Source: Crambe crambe
Taxonomy: Eukaryota > Porifera > Demospongiae > Poecilosclerida > Crambeidae
Reading direction: 5' to 3'
DNA: 64,000 nucleotides
Assembly (NCBI GenBank): GCA_963924555.1
Contig: OZ004583.1
Location: 4,063,501 to 4,127,500 of the forward strand
Shown here one piece after another: positions 12,449-23,600 of this stretch. How positions within the stretch are numbered: the stretch's first letter is position 1; the number at the start of each line of letters is the position of its first letter. A model generated the notes under the pieces. The model was not told where the DNA came from and searched no databases. It saw nothing but the letters and a program-made list of their open reading frames with translations. The position numbers and the translations under genes are program-made.

Positions 12449-12987
12449 TTTTCTTTCTTTTTTTTGTAATTAATTCATAGCTCCCCTGCCTACGCATATA
12501 CGCCCTTGGTATGAAATCAAAAGGTGGGATAGATACATATTATAGAGAACTACTTGCTTGTCCCCAGGTTTGTGGAGGCGGTCAATAGAGCACTCTTTGC
12601 ACATGCGCCAAAAATCTGATTAGGTGGATTTGTAATCTACTTTCAGCAATCTTCTGTGACACATGATGCAATATGCTGAATCAGCACTGCGGTAGACAGC
12701 TATGTACTTCTTCTCGGATAGCTATGTGTCTTTTACATCCTATCTCAGCTGGGACAATCCCATCTAGTACTGAACAAGGAGAGCATGTGATTATCTCCTC
12801 TGGCTTAAATTATTATATTATAATTTATACGTACGTACTATCTGTGGTTGTTTTTTTTTTGTATAATTATAGCTATGTATATTATGTTCTTTGTTCCATC
12901 TCACAAATGTGGGTGGGTACGTCACACTAGTGACTGCACCCGGATTTGACTTCATCCTTGCATAATCAGCTCGACCAGTTAACTAGT
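12449..12987. other. Intergenic spacer, nothing recognised
   Basis: Between the family B MITE and its solo end. Short open frames here show no family resemblance. T-rich runs dominate. Confidence 0.4.
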
Positions 12988-13055
12988 CATCCCTACATCA
13001 CCTTCATTTATTAGAATAAATGTTTTTCTTTACTTATTTCTTTTTTTTTCCTTCT
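12988..13055. repeat. Solo end of the family B MITE
   Basis: tcatccctacatcaccttc followed by aaatgtttttctttacttatttc matches the right-hand end of the 11901-12448 element (12400-12450) with some divergence. It is followed by T-rich low-complexity sequence to about 13095. Confidence 0.65.
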
Positions 13056-13293
13056 TCTTCTTTTTTTAATTTTTTAAATATTTTTTTATAATTCTTTTTG
13101 CAGGAGGATATCTATGAATATCTCAATATAGCTGCTTGTTCTGATTTTGTGATATCTTTTTGTAGGAAGTAGTTAGCACTTTTTTTATTTAGGCAGCTAA
13201 GTTACATCCACATCTATATGTTGCTGCATATATACCTTATACATATATAATAATGAACTCCAATTTTCATCAGCACAGCAGGTATCAAACATA

Positions 13294-15570
13294 ATGTTAC
13301 TGTTGTATCTTAAGTTGGGACTACCAAGGATGACCAAGCGAACTCCGATTGGAACTGCAAGAGATGAACTGACCCACCATATTTGGATTAATACCAATGC
13401 CTCAGATGAGGAAGTCAAGGAAAAAATAAAAGCTACCCTTGGATGGAGTAATATGGTTGACATACAATACCTATATGCCCAGGGTAAAAACTTAAGAAGG
13501 GCCAAACTCAGTGATGTTGAGCATAGCGAGTCATGGGACTTAGAAACTCTCCGAGTGCTCATGGGTTCCGGGGTATTATATGTTTTAAAAGAAAACTCCC
13601 ATTCAAGCTCAAGTTCAGTGGCAAGAGATGACGATGATACCAAAGACTTTTTAGTAAGTTGGTGCCCCTGCATTGATAGCATTAATACTAGCAGTCTTGA
13701 TGTAATTATATATTGTGGTTACCTTCCAAACCATTTTGTATTTAATTATTCTGACAGGACTCTGACATAAAGGAGACCTGCAGTGGTGAATCTGATCTAG
13801 AGAAGCTCAAAGAATTGTTTAGGCAGATTCCAGTTACTAGGCTTGAAGAGCTCCTCAAAATTCATAATATTCATCAAGTGATTGATATTTTAGTTTCTGA
13901 AGAGAGTGAAGATCTCCCAGTTATTGATTTAACAGTAAGTTACAAGTGGTTTATAGTTCACAATACTCTGTAAATGATTATGCACGTCCAGATGACCCTT
14001 ATTTTCCCCCTTAGACCTCATGAAGCTAATTGGGGTAGTATAATAATATGTACATCTCAATAGCTGATTGAGAATGAACAAAATTAATGTGTACATATCA
14101 CCCACTTTTAGGGATCATCTCAGCCTTTTTCTACTAACTATCCTCCCACAGATTGTGGACCGTCTCACTCTGATACTCTCTCTGAGAAAATGACTTTTAA
14201 TAACACAAAACAACTTCTTTTGTATCACTCGTCAAAGCAATTACGAATCGTCAGAATACAATCTTAGTATTGATCGTAGTTCAAGTGAGCATTTTTGGTT
14301 GGGTGTAGTGGCCTTTTATAAAGCGAGCGTTACTAAACCCCAAAAGCTTAAACGTCCACTTGTATTGTCTTTCGTTGGCACTGGGGAAGTGGGATGTGAT
14401 GGTGGGGCATTAAGGAAGGAATTTTTCGAAGATGCATTGCGAGAAGTTAATAATCGCCTGTTTGAAGGTGAAGATAACAGAAGGATACCGAGAAAAGATG
14501 TATCATTGGAGTTTTATTTTGAAGTTGCAGGGATGATATTCTCCCATTCAGTTTTGCAGGAAGGAGCAGGATTACTATGTCTGAGTCCTGCTATTTATGA
14601 TTATTTGTCTAATAATGGTGAAAGCAAAAGATGACATCCCTCTAAATATTTCAACTCACGAACTCATCACCTTTATTGAAGATGTAAGTCTGAATATTGT
14701 AGGCACATGTACATAATAGGTTTGGTATGCAATATTTGAAGAACAAGAAAATGTTTAGCCCAGCCAAGCTGGTGTAAAACTAAAAGTCACACTTCATTTT
14801 CTGTATTTTCTCAACCATAACCCTATTATACAATTTTCATTTATTATACTCTTCCTCCCCTTCCCAGTTTGATAAGACTGTTACTGAAGATGAGATTGAT
14901 GCTTTTGCCTGACAAGCCGTCATTGGTGATGATACTCAATAATTCCAGATGGAGTGCTGTCCAAGCTATTGACAAAACTAACAAGGATGCTTTCCTACAA
15001 CAGCTAATTTTGGAGGAAGTTATTGTCAGGTGTGAAGCAAACTTGAAGGCATTCCTTTGTGGTATGCGGGTGTTGGGTGTGGCATCTTTAGTCATGGATT
15101 ACCCCTTCCTAATAAAGCCATTGATGGTTGCAGGGGAGTTCACTTTCACGTCGCCATTATTCCTGTCTTTAATCAAAGGCCATAGGCCACTGGAGCCCGA
15201 GCATAGCCAAACATATGATATATTTTTTGAATTTGTCAAGATAATTGGAGGTAGGTGGCTAGCTAATTTAATATTACGGTCATGAACTTTCAATAACCCA
15301 CCTGTAGGTGAGCATGATTTGGGAAAGTATGTTTCCTTATCAGCTCTTCTTAGATTCATTACTGGATCTTCTCCAATACCACCAATGGGCTTGAAGACCT
15401 CGATCTCTATTGATTATCACCGCGATATGACCCAAGTATTACCTAGTGCATCTGCATGCACAAACAGGTTATTTCTTCCGGTGTGTCAAAGGATTCATTC
15501 TTCTCTTCTTTTAAGACAGCATTGGATCATGTTAATCATTTCACTATTGTTATGCAACTCATTTCAGTAG
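13294..15570 (+). pseudogene. G2E3-like HECT E3 ubiquitin ligase pseudogene
   Basis: Several plausible exons lie in order: about 13294-13649, 13758-13932 (GT-AG, in phase), about 14112-14680, about 14868-15250 and about 15308-15560. The N-terminal part resembles the region that precedes HECT in G2/M-phase E3 ligase-like proteins of fish and invertebrates. The second exon resembles a CUE-like helical module. The HECT N-lobe motif appears as GCDGGALRKEFF near 14395. The C-lobe appears as LLRFITGSSPIPPMG near 15345 and LPSASACTNRL near 15435, where the catalytic cysteine is kept. The frame is lost near 14235, 14625, 14930 and 15485, and there is an in-frame TGA near 14905. Intact splice sites suggest it was once a working intron-bearing gene. 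This group often multiplies with mobile elements. Confidence 0.8.
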
Positions 15571-15895
15571 TAACCATGGTGGTGGCATTCTCACTACAAT
15601 TTTTTTTAAACAGCAACTCATTTTATTTAATCAGCTGCAGGTCATTTCCATAATGGTGGCATTCTCAATACAATATTGATTGGTTAAAATATAAGTATTG
15701 AACAGTCTATTAACTACTATGAAACTAATGATACAAAGGCTCTAGCAGCTTCATATAATTCAATTCCATAATTAGTACTCTCTTGTAGTGGATTTATGTT
15801 TTGACCTCAATTGTTCCATTTGTGGTGGCATGAGCAGAAAATTCATTTCTGGGACAGTTACTCCCTGTGGATCTGAATCTGGTGTACAACTACTA
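15571..15895. other. Spacer with a small direct duplication
   Basis: The word tggtggcattctcac/atacaat occurs near 15580-15600 and again near 15652-15675, and gcaactcatttnattt is also repeated. This suggests a ~70-bp tandem duplication just after the HECT remnant. No gene is recognised. Confidence 0.45.
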
Positions 15896-17625
15896 TAGTC
15901 AGGTGGCTTAGCAACAAAATTTCATGAAATGGGGACAGAGCGGTTTTTCCCTATGTAATCCTTATACATTTAATTTTATGATAGGATCCAATCACAAAAT
16001 TTCAAAATCCATGTTTTGTGACTTTCTATTTTAAAAAATTAAAATGTGATAAGCACGAAAAATTAATTTTTCGCACCACATAGAAAATGTATTGCGAAAT
16101 AAAACCTTTGAACACATTTCAGGATATTAAAGGTGACATCATGCTTGTATTCTAGTTCTGCTGGTGCTTGCATTTTTCTATTCACGATACAATTTGGAAA
16201 GGCATGCTTAAAGAAGGATGGCATGTCACATTCTCTGTTTCTTGCTACAATTATTTTGAAAATAGCGCAACATCATTTTTGAGCATTGCAACTGCCTTTG
16301 CCTGTTTAATTTTAGCTTTTCATTTGAAAAGAGCTACAGATTATTCTTGGACTCCTATATCTGAGTATGGTAAATTACGATCTTCAAAAAAGTCTGACTT
16401 GTTGCCCCTGTTGGCTCAAAATGACTGGCAATCCTCCAGATTCTTTTGATATATTATTGTATTTGAAGGTGGTGCTCTTGTTCACCTTCTTTCCACTGTT
16501 AACATCATTACATTTAACCAGTATGCTGATAATATTGTTATCCAGACTCCTCAAGCAGCTGGAAAAGTAATTAGGAAGTATATATAACCTCTGGTACTTT
16601 CAAAAGGTACTGATCAGCAAATGCAAGCATGTGACCATGAAGAGTCGGACACAGACTTTTAGTTCACATAGCAGATGCATCAAAAAGGTCAAAGTAGTTT
16701 GATCCATACTGTGGATACTGACATTATTGTCATCATGATAGGCAAGTTTTTCACTTACTTTCCTTGAACCCCAACATTAATATTTGGGTGGCCTTTGGAA
16801 GGGGGAAAATTTCTACTGGCACATCAATTCTGTCTGCACTATTTTGGGTGAAGAGATATCTTCAGCATTACTATAGTCTTCCACAGCTTCACAGGCTGTG
16901 ATACCACATCACGTTGTTTTTTTTTGGAAAGGGGAAACGAGGAATCATTCAGGGGTGCATTGCTATGTTTGTAAATGCTCTAGTTGAATCAGGAAAGGAC
17001 TTCCAAGCTTCCTTAGCTATTCTTCCCATTTTCTCTCTCCTGGAAAGATTTGTAGTGATTATGTACAACAAATGTAGTAACCTTGAAAGTGTGAACGAAA
17101 CCAGAATGGAGCTATTTTGTCATAGAAATAAAATCTTCCACCTACAAGAGCTGCTCTTTTTTAACATATACCAAGCCAGCATATGGACTACCAGTGAACT
17201 ACCTCGGCAGAACAGACCAAGTCCAACATCATGGGGTTGGAGTTGGGATGAGTCCACAACACCACTCTTCAAATAACCAGCCAAGCTTGTCTAGAACTTG
17301 TAAAATGTAATTGCAAAGGCTATGGTGCCAGGTGTGGCTGCAAGAAAGCAAATTGGACCCGCACTGAACTTTGCAAATGCAATAGAACCTGTTTTCCAAA
17401 ATATTTTTGCTGTTAAAATTTTTGCTGTATAATCTCTATGTACCACGAAAATAAAAAAAATCGCACATATAGCAACTATACAATTTCTTGCTCCATTTTG
17501 AGATAGGAAAGAATTCTATGGTGGATCCTATCTTCAAATCATTCCATGGATCAGTAAGACTAGCTGTACAAAGTTTGGCACTTTTGTCCAGTGTGTCCTC
17601 ATAATTTCACTAAGCCACCTGACTA
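15896..17625. mobile_element. Candidate 1.73-kb element with inverted ends
   Basis: TAGTCAGGTGGCTTAG at 15896-15911 is exactly inverted at 17610-17625. A weaker inner similarity (ataggatcc near 15982 and, inverted, near 17525) suggests longer diverged terminal repeats. The segment encloses the cysteine-rich 'FTGCD-type' remnant. The right terminus supplies the last codons and stop of the neighbouring integrase frame. No clear target duplication was seen, so a DNA transposon is only one explanation. Confidence 0.5.
16440..17400 (+). pseudogene. Decayed 'FTGCD / cysteine-rich' mobile-associated gene
   Basis: Pieces in several frames match in order a protein type I recognise from many repeated invertebrate loci: FNQYADNIVIQTPQAAGK (near 16512), HEESDTDF (near 16640), a TVDTD-like block (near 16705), HSFTGCDTTS (near 16885), a glycine-lysine-rich GKGK patch (near 16927), LERFVVIMYNKCSNLESVN (near 17041), WGWSWDES (near 17237) and a terminal zinc-ribbon-like run CNCKGYGARCGCKKA (near 17308). 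Frame changes and stops between blocks show decay. The longest open piece is 16914-17276. Its molecular function is unknown to me. The 'TGCD' and paired-acid motifs make a nuclease-like fold conceivable, but this is unproven. Co-occurrence with inverted repeats suggests a mobile origin. Confidence 0.65.
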
Positions 17626-19257
17626 CCAGTATCCAAATCATTAGTATTTGTCCTTTCACCATGTAAAAGACTTCCTGATGTGAACAGTTGAAGTGGAGTT
17701 CTGCAACATTCAGTAGTTAGGGCATGATTGTTCCAGCCATTTTTAAAGTCTTCAAGGGCTTTGTTTATTCTTGGAAGATAAACAAAGTGTAAACAAAAGA
17801 GATCAGATTCTGACATGGAATCCATTCTTCTAGGAAATGAAAAAGCTGATAAAATACTGATAACACACATCGAAAAGTGTCTCGCCACAACTGTTCAATT
17901 CTTATGTTGTGTACAGAAGACCCAACAATCACAGGGTTGTTAGATGTAGAGTGTTCCATCATGTATTCAGCCACCTGCAATAATAAAAACACCATACATG
18001 GTTTGTGGTTAAATTTTGGTATTTCAAAGTCAACACATTTTATATTTTTGGGCAGCAATAAAACAACCACCTATAACAGTTTTCACTGTCACACTGTAAG
18101 CTCCCACATAATTATTAAACGTGCCTGGACATTCTCTCCCCCACGATCACTTCTAATTCGATCTGGAAGTCCATACTGTTGTAATGCAGTCTGAAAGCAC
18201 TGAAACACGGTACTGCTCCTGTTATTATTGCAGTACAAAAAAGTAATCAGCCTAGAATACCCATCAACTGCACCATGTACCACAAGCCTCCACCTGTATT
18301 ATGAAGGTATACAAGGTTTAATAGTGGAACCCTACCCTTCAAGCAATGTATACCAGAGCCGCCGGAAGCAATTCTGAGGTGGTCAGGCTAAATATGTGCG
18401 TGGAAAATTTTTACTGACCACACCCACTTTATAACTACACCCATCTATATTAACGGTTGAACATGTGGGGAATTTTTTAATGTTGATGACCATTACCAAT
18501 GTTGTTTGATCGACGAGTGGTCCGGTTTTTGCCTGACCAGCCGGAGCGGTTCCGGCGGCTCTGTATACTAGGAATCTGACACCCATTTAGCCCTACATCC
18601 TGGGTTAGCTAGTATGCTATAAGGGGGAAAATGTGGAGAACATGTGATATAGGTACACACCTGCTCTTAATACTAGAAGGGATGAAAATATAGGATTGTA
18701 ATGCCAGGAGAAAGGGGGGGGGGGGGCTACCAATACCTATGGTTTCCATCTAAATACCAAATAAAATTAGAGTATGGAACACTGTATTGGCGTCTGGATG
18801 TTGGAGCTGCCCATCTCATTGCAGTATTAACAGGGTCAATAACACTGATGCAGTGCTGTATATGAGGAATGGATACGTTGATTCCTCGAGATCTAAGTAC
18901 ACCCCTCATATTATATCCAATCTCTGGCATATCTTGTTTGATTGCTATTGCTTGTTCACATAATTCTTGATCAGATATTGGAGTAAAATTGTCATTTCCT
19001 AACATATCATAATCTGAACGGATGCTATACAATGTTCTGCGGCTTACACCAAACAGGACTGCTATCTGAGTCCAACTGAAGTGAAGTTCTCTCAGAAACT
19101 CGATTTTCTCTCGCTCAATCACTACTTTTGGTCGCCCTTTTCCATCATCATTTTTTATTCTGGGAGCTCTATAGCTAGGTATTCCTGATCCAATGCCTGC
19201 TTCAATCCATACCCAGTTTGCGTATATTTCTTCCAGATCCACAGTTAAACTGGACAC
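17610..19257 (-). pseudogene. Intron-bearing DDE integrase (rve-type core), single frameshift
   Basis: Exons 19257-18737, 18293-18125 and 17974-17610 encode a DDE integrase-like protein without recognisable LTRs. Exon 1 carries an N-terminal region with a helix-turn-helix-like segment (LHFSWTQIAVLFGVSRRTLY) and ends at the first acidic motif, YLDGNH. Exon 2 has HGAVDGYSRLI and the second acid in RIRSDRGGEN. Exon 3 has the glutamate in NIRIEQLWRD, then YLPRINKALEDF and GWNNHALTTE. So D, D and E are all present. A one-base shift near 17832, between HFLEE and SMSESDLF, breaks the frame. The first join is in phase GT-AG. The second best fits a GC-AG intron (18124-17975). The C-terminus stops at 17610 inside another element's inverted end, so it is probably truncated. 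Related genes are frequent in cnidarians, sponges and fish. Confidence 0.8.
18354..18563. mobile_element. 210-bp MITE in integrase intron 1
   Basis: CAGAGCCGCCGGAA at 18354 is inverted as TTCCGGCGGCTCTG ending at 18563. It is flanked by TATAC on both sides (18349-18353 and 18564-18568), a likely 5-bp target duplication. It is non-coding and lies wholly within the intron 18294-18736. The intact duplication suggests a fairly recent insertion. Confidence 0.85.
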
Positions 19258-20666
19258 AGTACTTTGTAGCCTTGCTATTCCGCCATATTGGTGGTCAACC
19301 TACTGGTGAGCAAATCTAGCTCTGAGTTAGCTATGTGTGAGTTGCATCACTAAGTTTGATCTCTAGCTACACGGAAGCCAAGGAGGATGGGTACACACAC
19401 TGCCTCGTTGTTAACATTATAGAAATAAAACTGGACAGAATCAATCAACAGTTGTTGAGAAATGTTCCATGAACTTTCTGGCCATGAAAATTGTTCAGCT
19501 ACATCAAGCAGAGGTCTGAACTTTGCTGAGAAGGAACAGATTTTCATGAAATAGTATTCTCAAGCACCAAGGAGAATAGCCATGTAGCTCCAGATTGCTC
19601 CACCCCTCCCAACATACTCTCCTGTCAATTTTTTTATTGCTTTTCTTATTTAGCACCTTATTTATTTCTTATACACTCTTGTTTTGATCACCATTTTGTT
19701 TATTTTGTAACTTCAGAAATAATTGGTTCCCATGCCTCAAGCTTCTCTCTGGTAAACTGCCCAGGAATCTCAATTTATAATAAGTAACTGTAGAGAGATG
19801 ATGGATGGTTGACAGGTGGCCATTATGTATTTCAGTGTATAAGAGTTGGTATGTAGATATCGAGCTCCTTGAGTCCCTTGCCAGCCTTCATCTCCATACA
19901 GACACTACAGCTTCACTTTATATCTTCTGACAAGGATTCAGTATAATGCACCGTCATCCTTGGCCTCTAGTTCTGTGAGTAGCTAGAGAACATACATTTT
20001 TAGTCATACCTAAGCTTAACTCAGAGCTAGATTTGCTTATCGGTGAACCAGGGGTGTAGATAACCTTAGAGTGGGGGGGGGGGGGGGGGGGGGGGGGTTA
20101 TAGTACGCATGCCAATATGGCTGCATATAAATAGCTGCAGGAGGTGGATGTGCCTCCTCCCACAGCCAAGAAAAATGTAGCAATTCATTCATTTAGCTTC
20201 AGATATGTTGAATTCATTTGTTGTAACAGTTATTGTAGTAGAATGCATACTTGGACAATTTAAATATAATTATTATTGCTAAAATGTGGGGGGGCTTTAG
20301 CCCCCAAAGCCACCCCTTATTGTGAAGGGGTCTTGGTTCTGGCTTCACTAACTCGTTCTCAGACAAATAAAACAAAATGAAAGGCCTGGGACCAGGAACA
20401 TTCATTTCCCCTATTGCCATGGGCATACGCACAACTTGGTTCAAAGATCAATGGAGAGTCTGAAAATTTTCCTAAGTCAAAACCTCGTCCAAAAAAAAAA
20501 TTCGCCCGCGCCGGATGCCAACGATTACTGGAATTATTATTATTAAATTATGCACACAATACAGTGAATTTATATCTAAAGAAGGGGGGAAATCTGCTTC
20601 ATAAATAGGAAACAAACGTTCAAGTATAATATAATAAAAAAGACACAAAGTTAGTAAAACATCTAT
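19258..20666. other. Intergenic, repeat-rich, integrase 5' side to GDI 3' end
   Basis: gcaaatctagctctgagtta (19309-19328) is nearly inverted at about 20012-20040, which marks an inverted-repeat pair about 700 bp apart. A run of 25 G lies at 20073-20097. A GC-rich hairpin (gggggggctttagccccc) is near 20288-20306. No coding homology was found; the open frames at 20214-20608 look spurious. Confidence 0.55.
20073..20097 (+). repeat. Poly-G run of 25
   Basis: An uninterrupted run of 25 G on the plus strand follows 'ccttagagt'. Length is uncertain in any assembly because of sequencing slippage. A shorter G run (about 13) lies at 18715-18727. Confidence 0.95.
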
Positions 20667-23600
20667 CTACTGCTCCACAGTTTCAATCTGGGTTTGCACT
20701 TTGGAGAAATCAAAGGGTTCACCTGCAATCCTTTCATATATTTTTACGACATCATCACATGTCGTCTCAAAATGAGTCGTAGCATCATACGCTTCAGAAA
20801 TGAAAACCTAATGGATGAAATTTATCAGTAACAATTGTTTCATATTTTACCAATCTCAACATTAAAAAATACAATTCTCATCCTGCACTGCCAGTAATTT
20901 ATATTTGAAAACTATCCACATCATGAATTAACATACTTTGGATTTTGATCCATCATCAACAGGAATAAGCACATCACTAACTTTGCTAAATCTGCATAGA
21001 GACAAGAGGTAGTCATTAAGGCATTTTAAGCAGCTTCCTAATAATATACTAACTTCTTAAAGATGGGGCCCAAAAGTTGTATACCAGGTTCAAGTTCCGT
21101 CTCAGGATCAGCTGTCTCAACTGTTGTGCTTACCATGGCAAGATAATGTCCTTTGGATGCAACATTGTGAGCAAAGGACACACAAGACACATAGATGTCT
21201 GCATTAAAACAAGAATAATAATTACTAATGTGCATGTATTCCATATGATATAGTGTCGAAAAGAAGCTACAAACTAACCATTGCATGCGTCTAAAAAAAA
21301 CTTTGCACTCACACGATTGTGTTCGAGCAGAATAAAACCAGCTAATCCCATTAATAATTGTACATTGGCGATTTTATTGTTATGCTATTATACCTGAATT
21401 TCTTCCCAACTGGTTTTGAGGCAAGATAATTTGACAAGATGGTGAATCCTTGGTATTTGGGATAGGATGTTTGAGTATGCAGATGCAACGCACAACCTGG
21501 TGATAGAGCAAGTAATACACATACCATAATTGCAGCAAGCGAGCTGACTCTCAGGTCATGACTCATTGAAATTGTAAAATATATATATATATATCTAAGT
21601 CTACACTCTAAAATGCCCCAGGCATACGTAAGTACCTACGTACGTGTTGTGCAATACAGTCGAATCGCCACCGTCAATTTTTAATAATAAAACCAAAAGT
21701 GACGTAATGGGCATAATTTTAATGGAAAAAAAGAAGCACGTGTGTTGGTGTGCTGGTTACTCCCCACTTATGGCTATCATGACTTCTGAAAACTTCTTAT
21801 ATGAAATTTCAACAACTTCTTCACCCTCCTCTTGATAAATAATACTTTACTAGACTTTTTAAAATAAATACTCAGTGCATGAAATCAGGGCTAATAAAAA
21901 TACTAATTGCGGTCAAAACCATTTCTCCTGTCCAGTGTAAGACATGCATTGACTCAATAGATGTTCATGGTATATATTATCTTATATCAAAAATCAAAGT
22001 TGTTCCAATAAAGCATGTGCATGCATGATCAAACACAATTTCTGACTTCTTTGCTGCCATACTGTGTTAATATACATCAGCTGTTCACCAAAATAGTTGA
22101 GTCTGTAGAAATATATCACATGAATCTAGGCTCAGGAAAGATCAAATATTGTAGTAGTCTTTCCATGGGGGGAAATGTCTTCTTGGGGTCTTGCAATGAA
22201 ATGACACTATTGGAAGTAATTTTGTGAAAAAAGTAGGAATTTGCATCACATTAAATACACAAGAAAATTCTCAGAACAAAACAAAATTTGCAGGCAGGAA
22301 TGATACATCTTAGCACTATCAATTCACAAAAAATCAAATTCCTAATTCATGGAGAAATGAAATTTGACCACTCTTTCCACTGGTACTTTCAGCCTGTACA
22401 CTTGGACTAGGTGCACTCTCAGCCTCAGGAAATCTAATGATACTACAACTAGCTACTTCATAAGCATGCATCATTACCTTCTTGAATAAGCCTTCCATAT
22501 GCTTGAATATCTTTCGATGCATGTTTACCATCTTTTGTAGAATAGAGCCTAAACTCACACAAAAATAGCTGCCATTCTTTATAGTAATTTATGCTGAGTT
22601 TGCAGTAATTTTCCGGATACTGTTTGTATTTTCAGAAAATTAACATTGTATTACGCAATGGACTTCCGGTGCACTGGCGATTGCGATTCGACTGAATAGT
22701 AGCGCCCTGCACGTGCATTTATTTATGCCCTGCATGTGCATTTATGTGGCATGCTCCAATTGTAATTGCTTGATTGATTTCTACATTGGTTTGTTTATAG
22801 CGTGGTGGATAGTAGGGCTAGGCTTATCTAAGTGGATTGTAGGCACTAGACATATCTAAGTGCTTCGTACTTAGCTTCTATGCATGCAGCTGCCTGCCAC
22901 TTACAAAGCATAAATGAACTATCAGTTCAACAGTTCTTTGGGCAGCAGGCACATTAGACAAGGCTTATCTAAGCCAGTGCTTTGAGGTAAGCATTACAAT
23001 TTTTCTATGTATGCAGCTGCCTGCCACTTACATATAAAACTCACATCAAGATCTTCTAAAGAGTTGAAAGCACAAATGAATAGCTAGCTATCAGCACAAA
23101 ATCCTATAGGAATACTTGCTCACTCGCTGGCTGTGACTCAAATGTTGTACATTGCCCTATCAAAGAGAGCTATGTAGCTTTTTATGTAGGGAGGCAGGTC
23201 AAAGCCCATTAGACGAAAACATTGCATATCAAGCCTTAGGCCAGAGCATAACAGTTAGTTAGCTACAATTGCTATGGAGCTCAGAATATTGTTTGAGTCA
23301 CTCTTAATGCACTGCAGATATTCATCCTTAGCTATTAATTCCAATGGATTTGCGAATAGGCTCAAAATCCAATTATGAATCAATAAGACTATACATATGA
23401 ACTCTCATGTAAAAAATATAAGCAGTTTTGTTATCTACAAAATTAGGCAGGAATTACTTCCAAAATAGGTCCACCACATACCTGTCCTTCTTTTTTGACC
23501 TTATCTGAGAAGTAGGATGGATCTCCAACTACACAATCACATTTAGCAACCTCTCCTTGAGACTTTACTCCTATAACTTTTCCATCTTCATACACAATCT

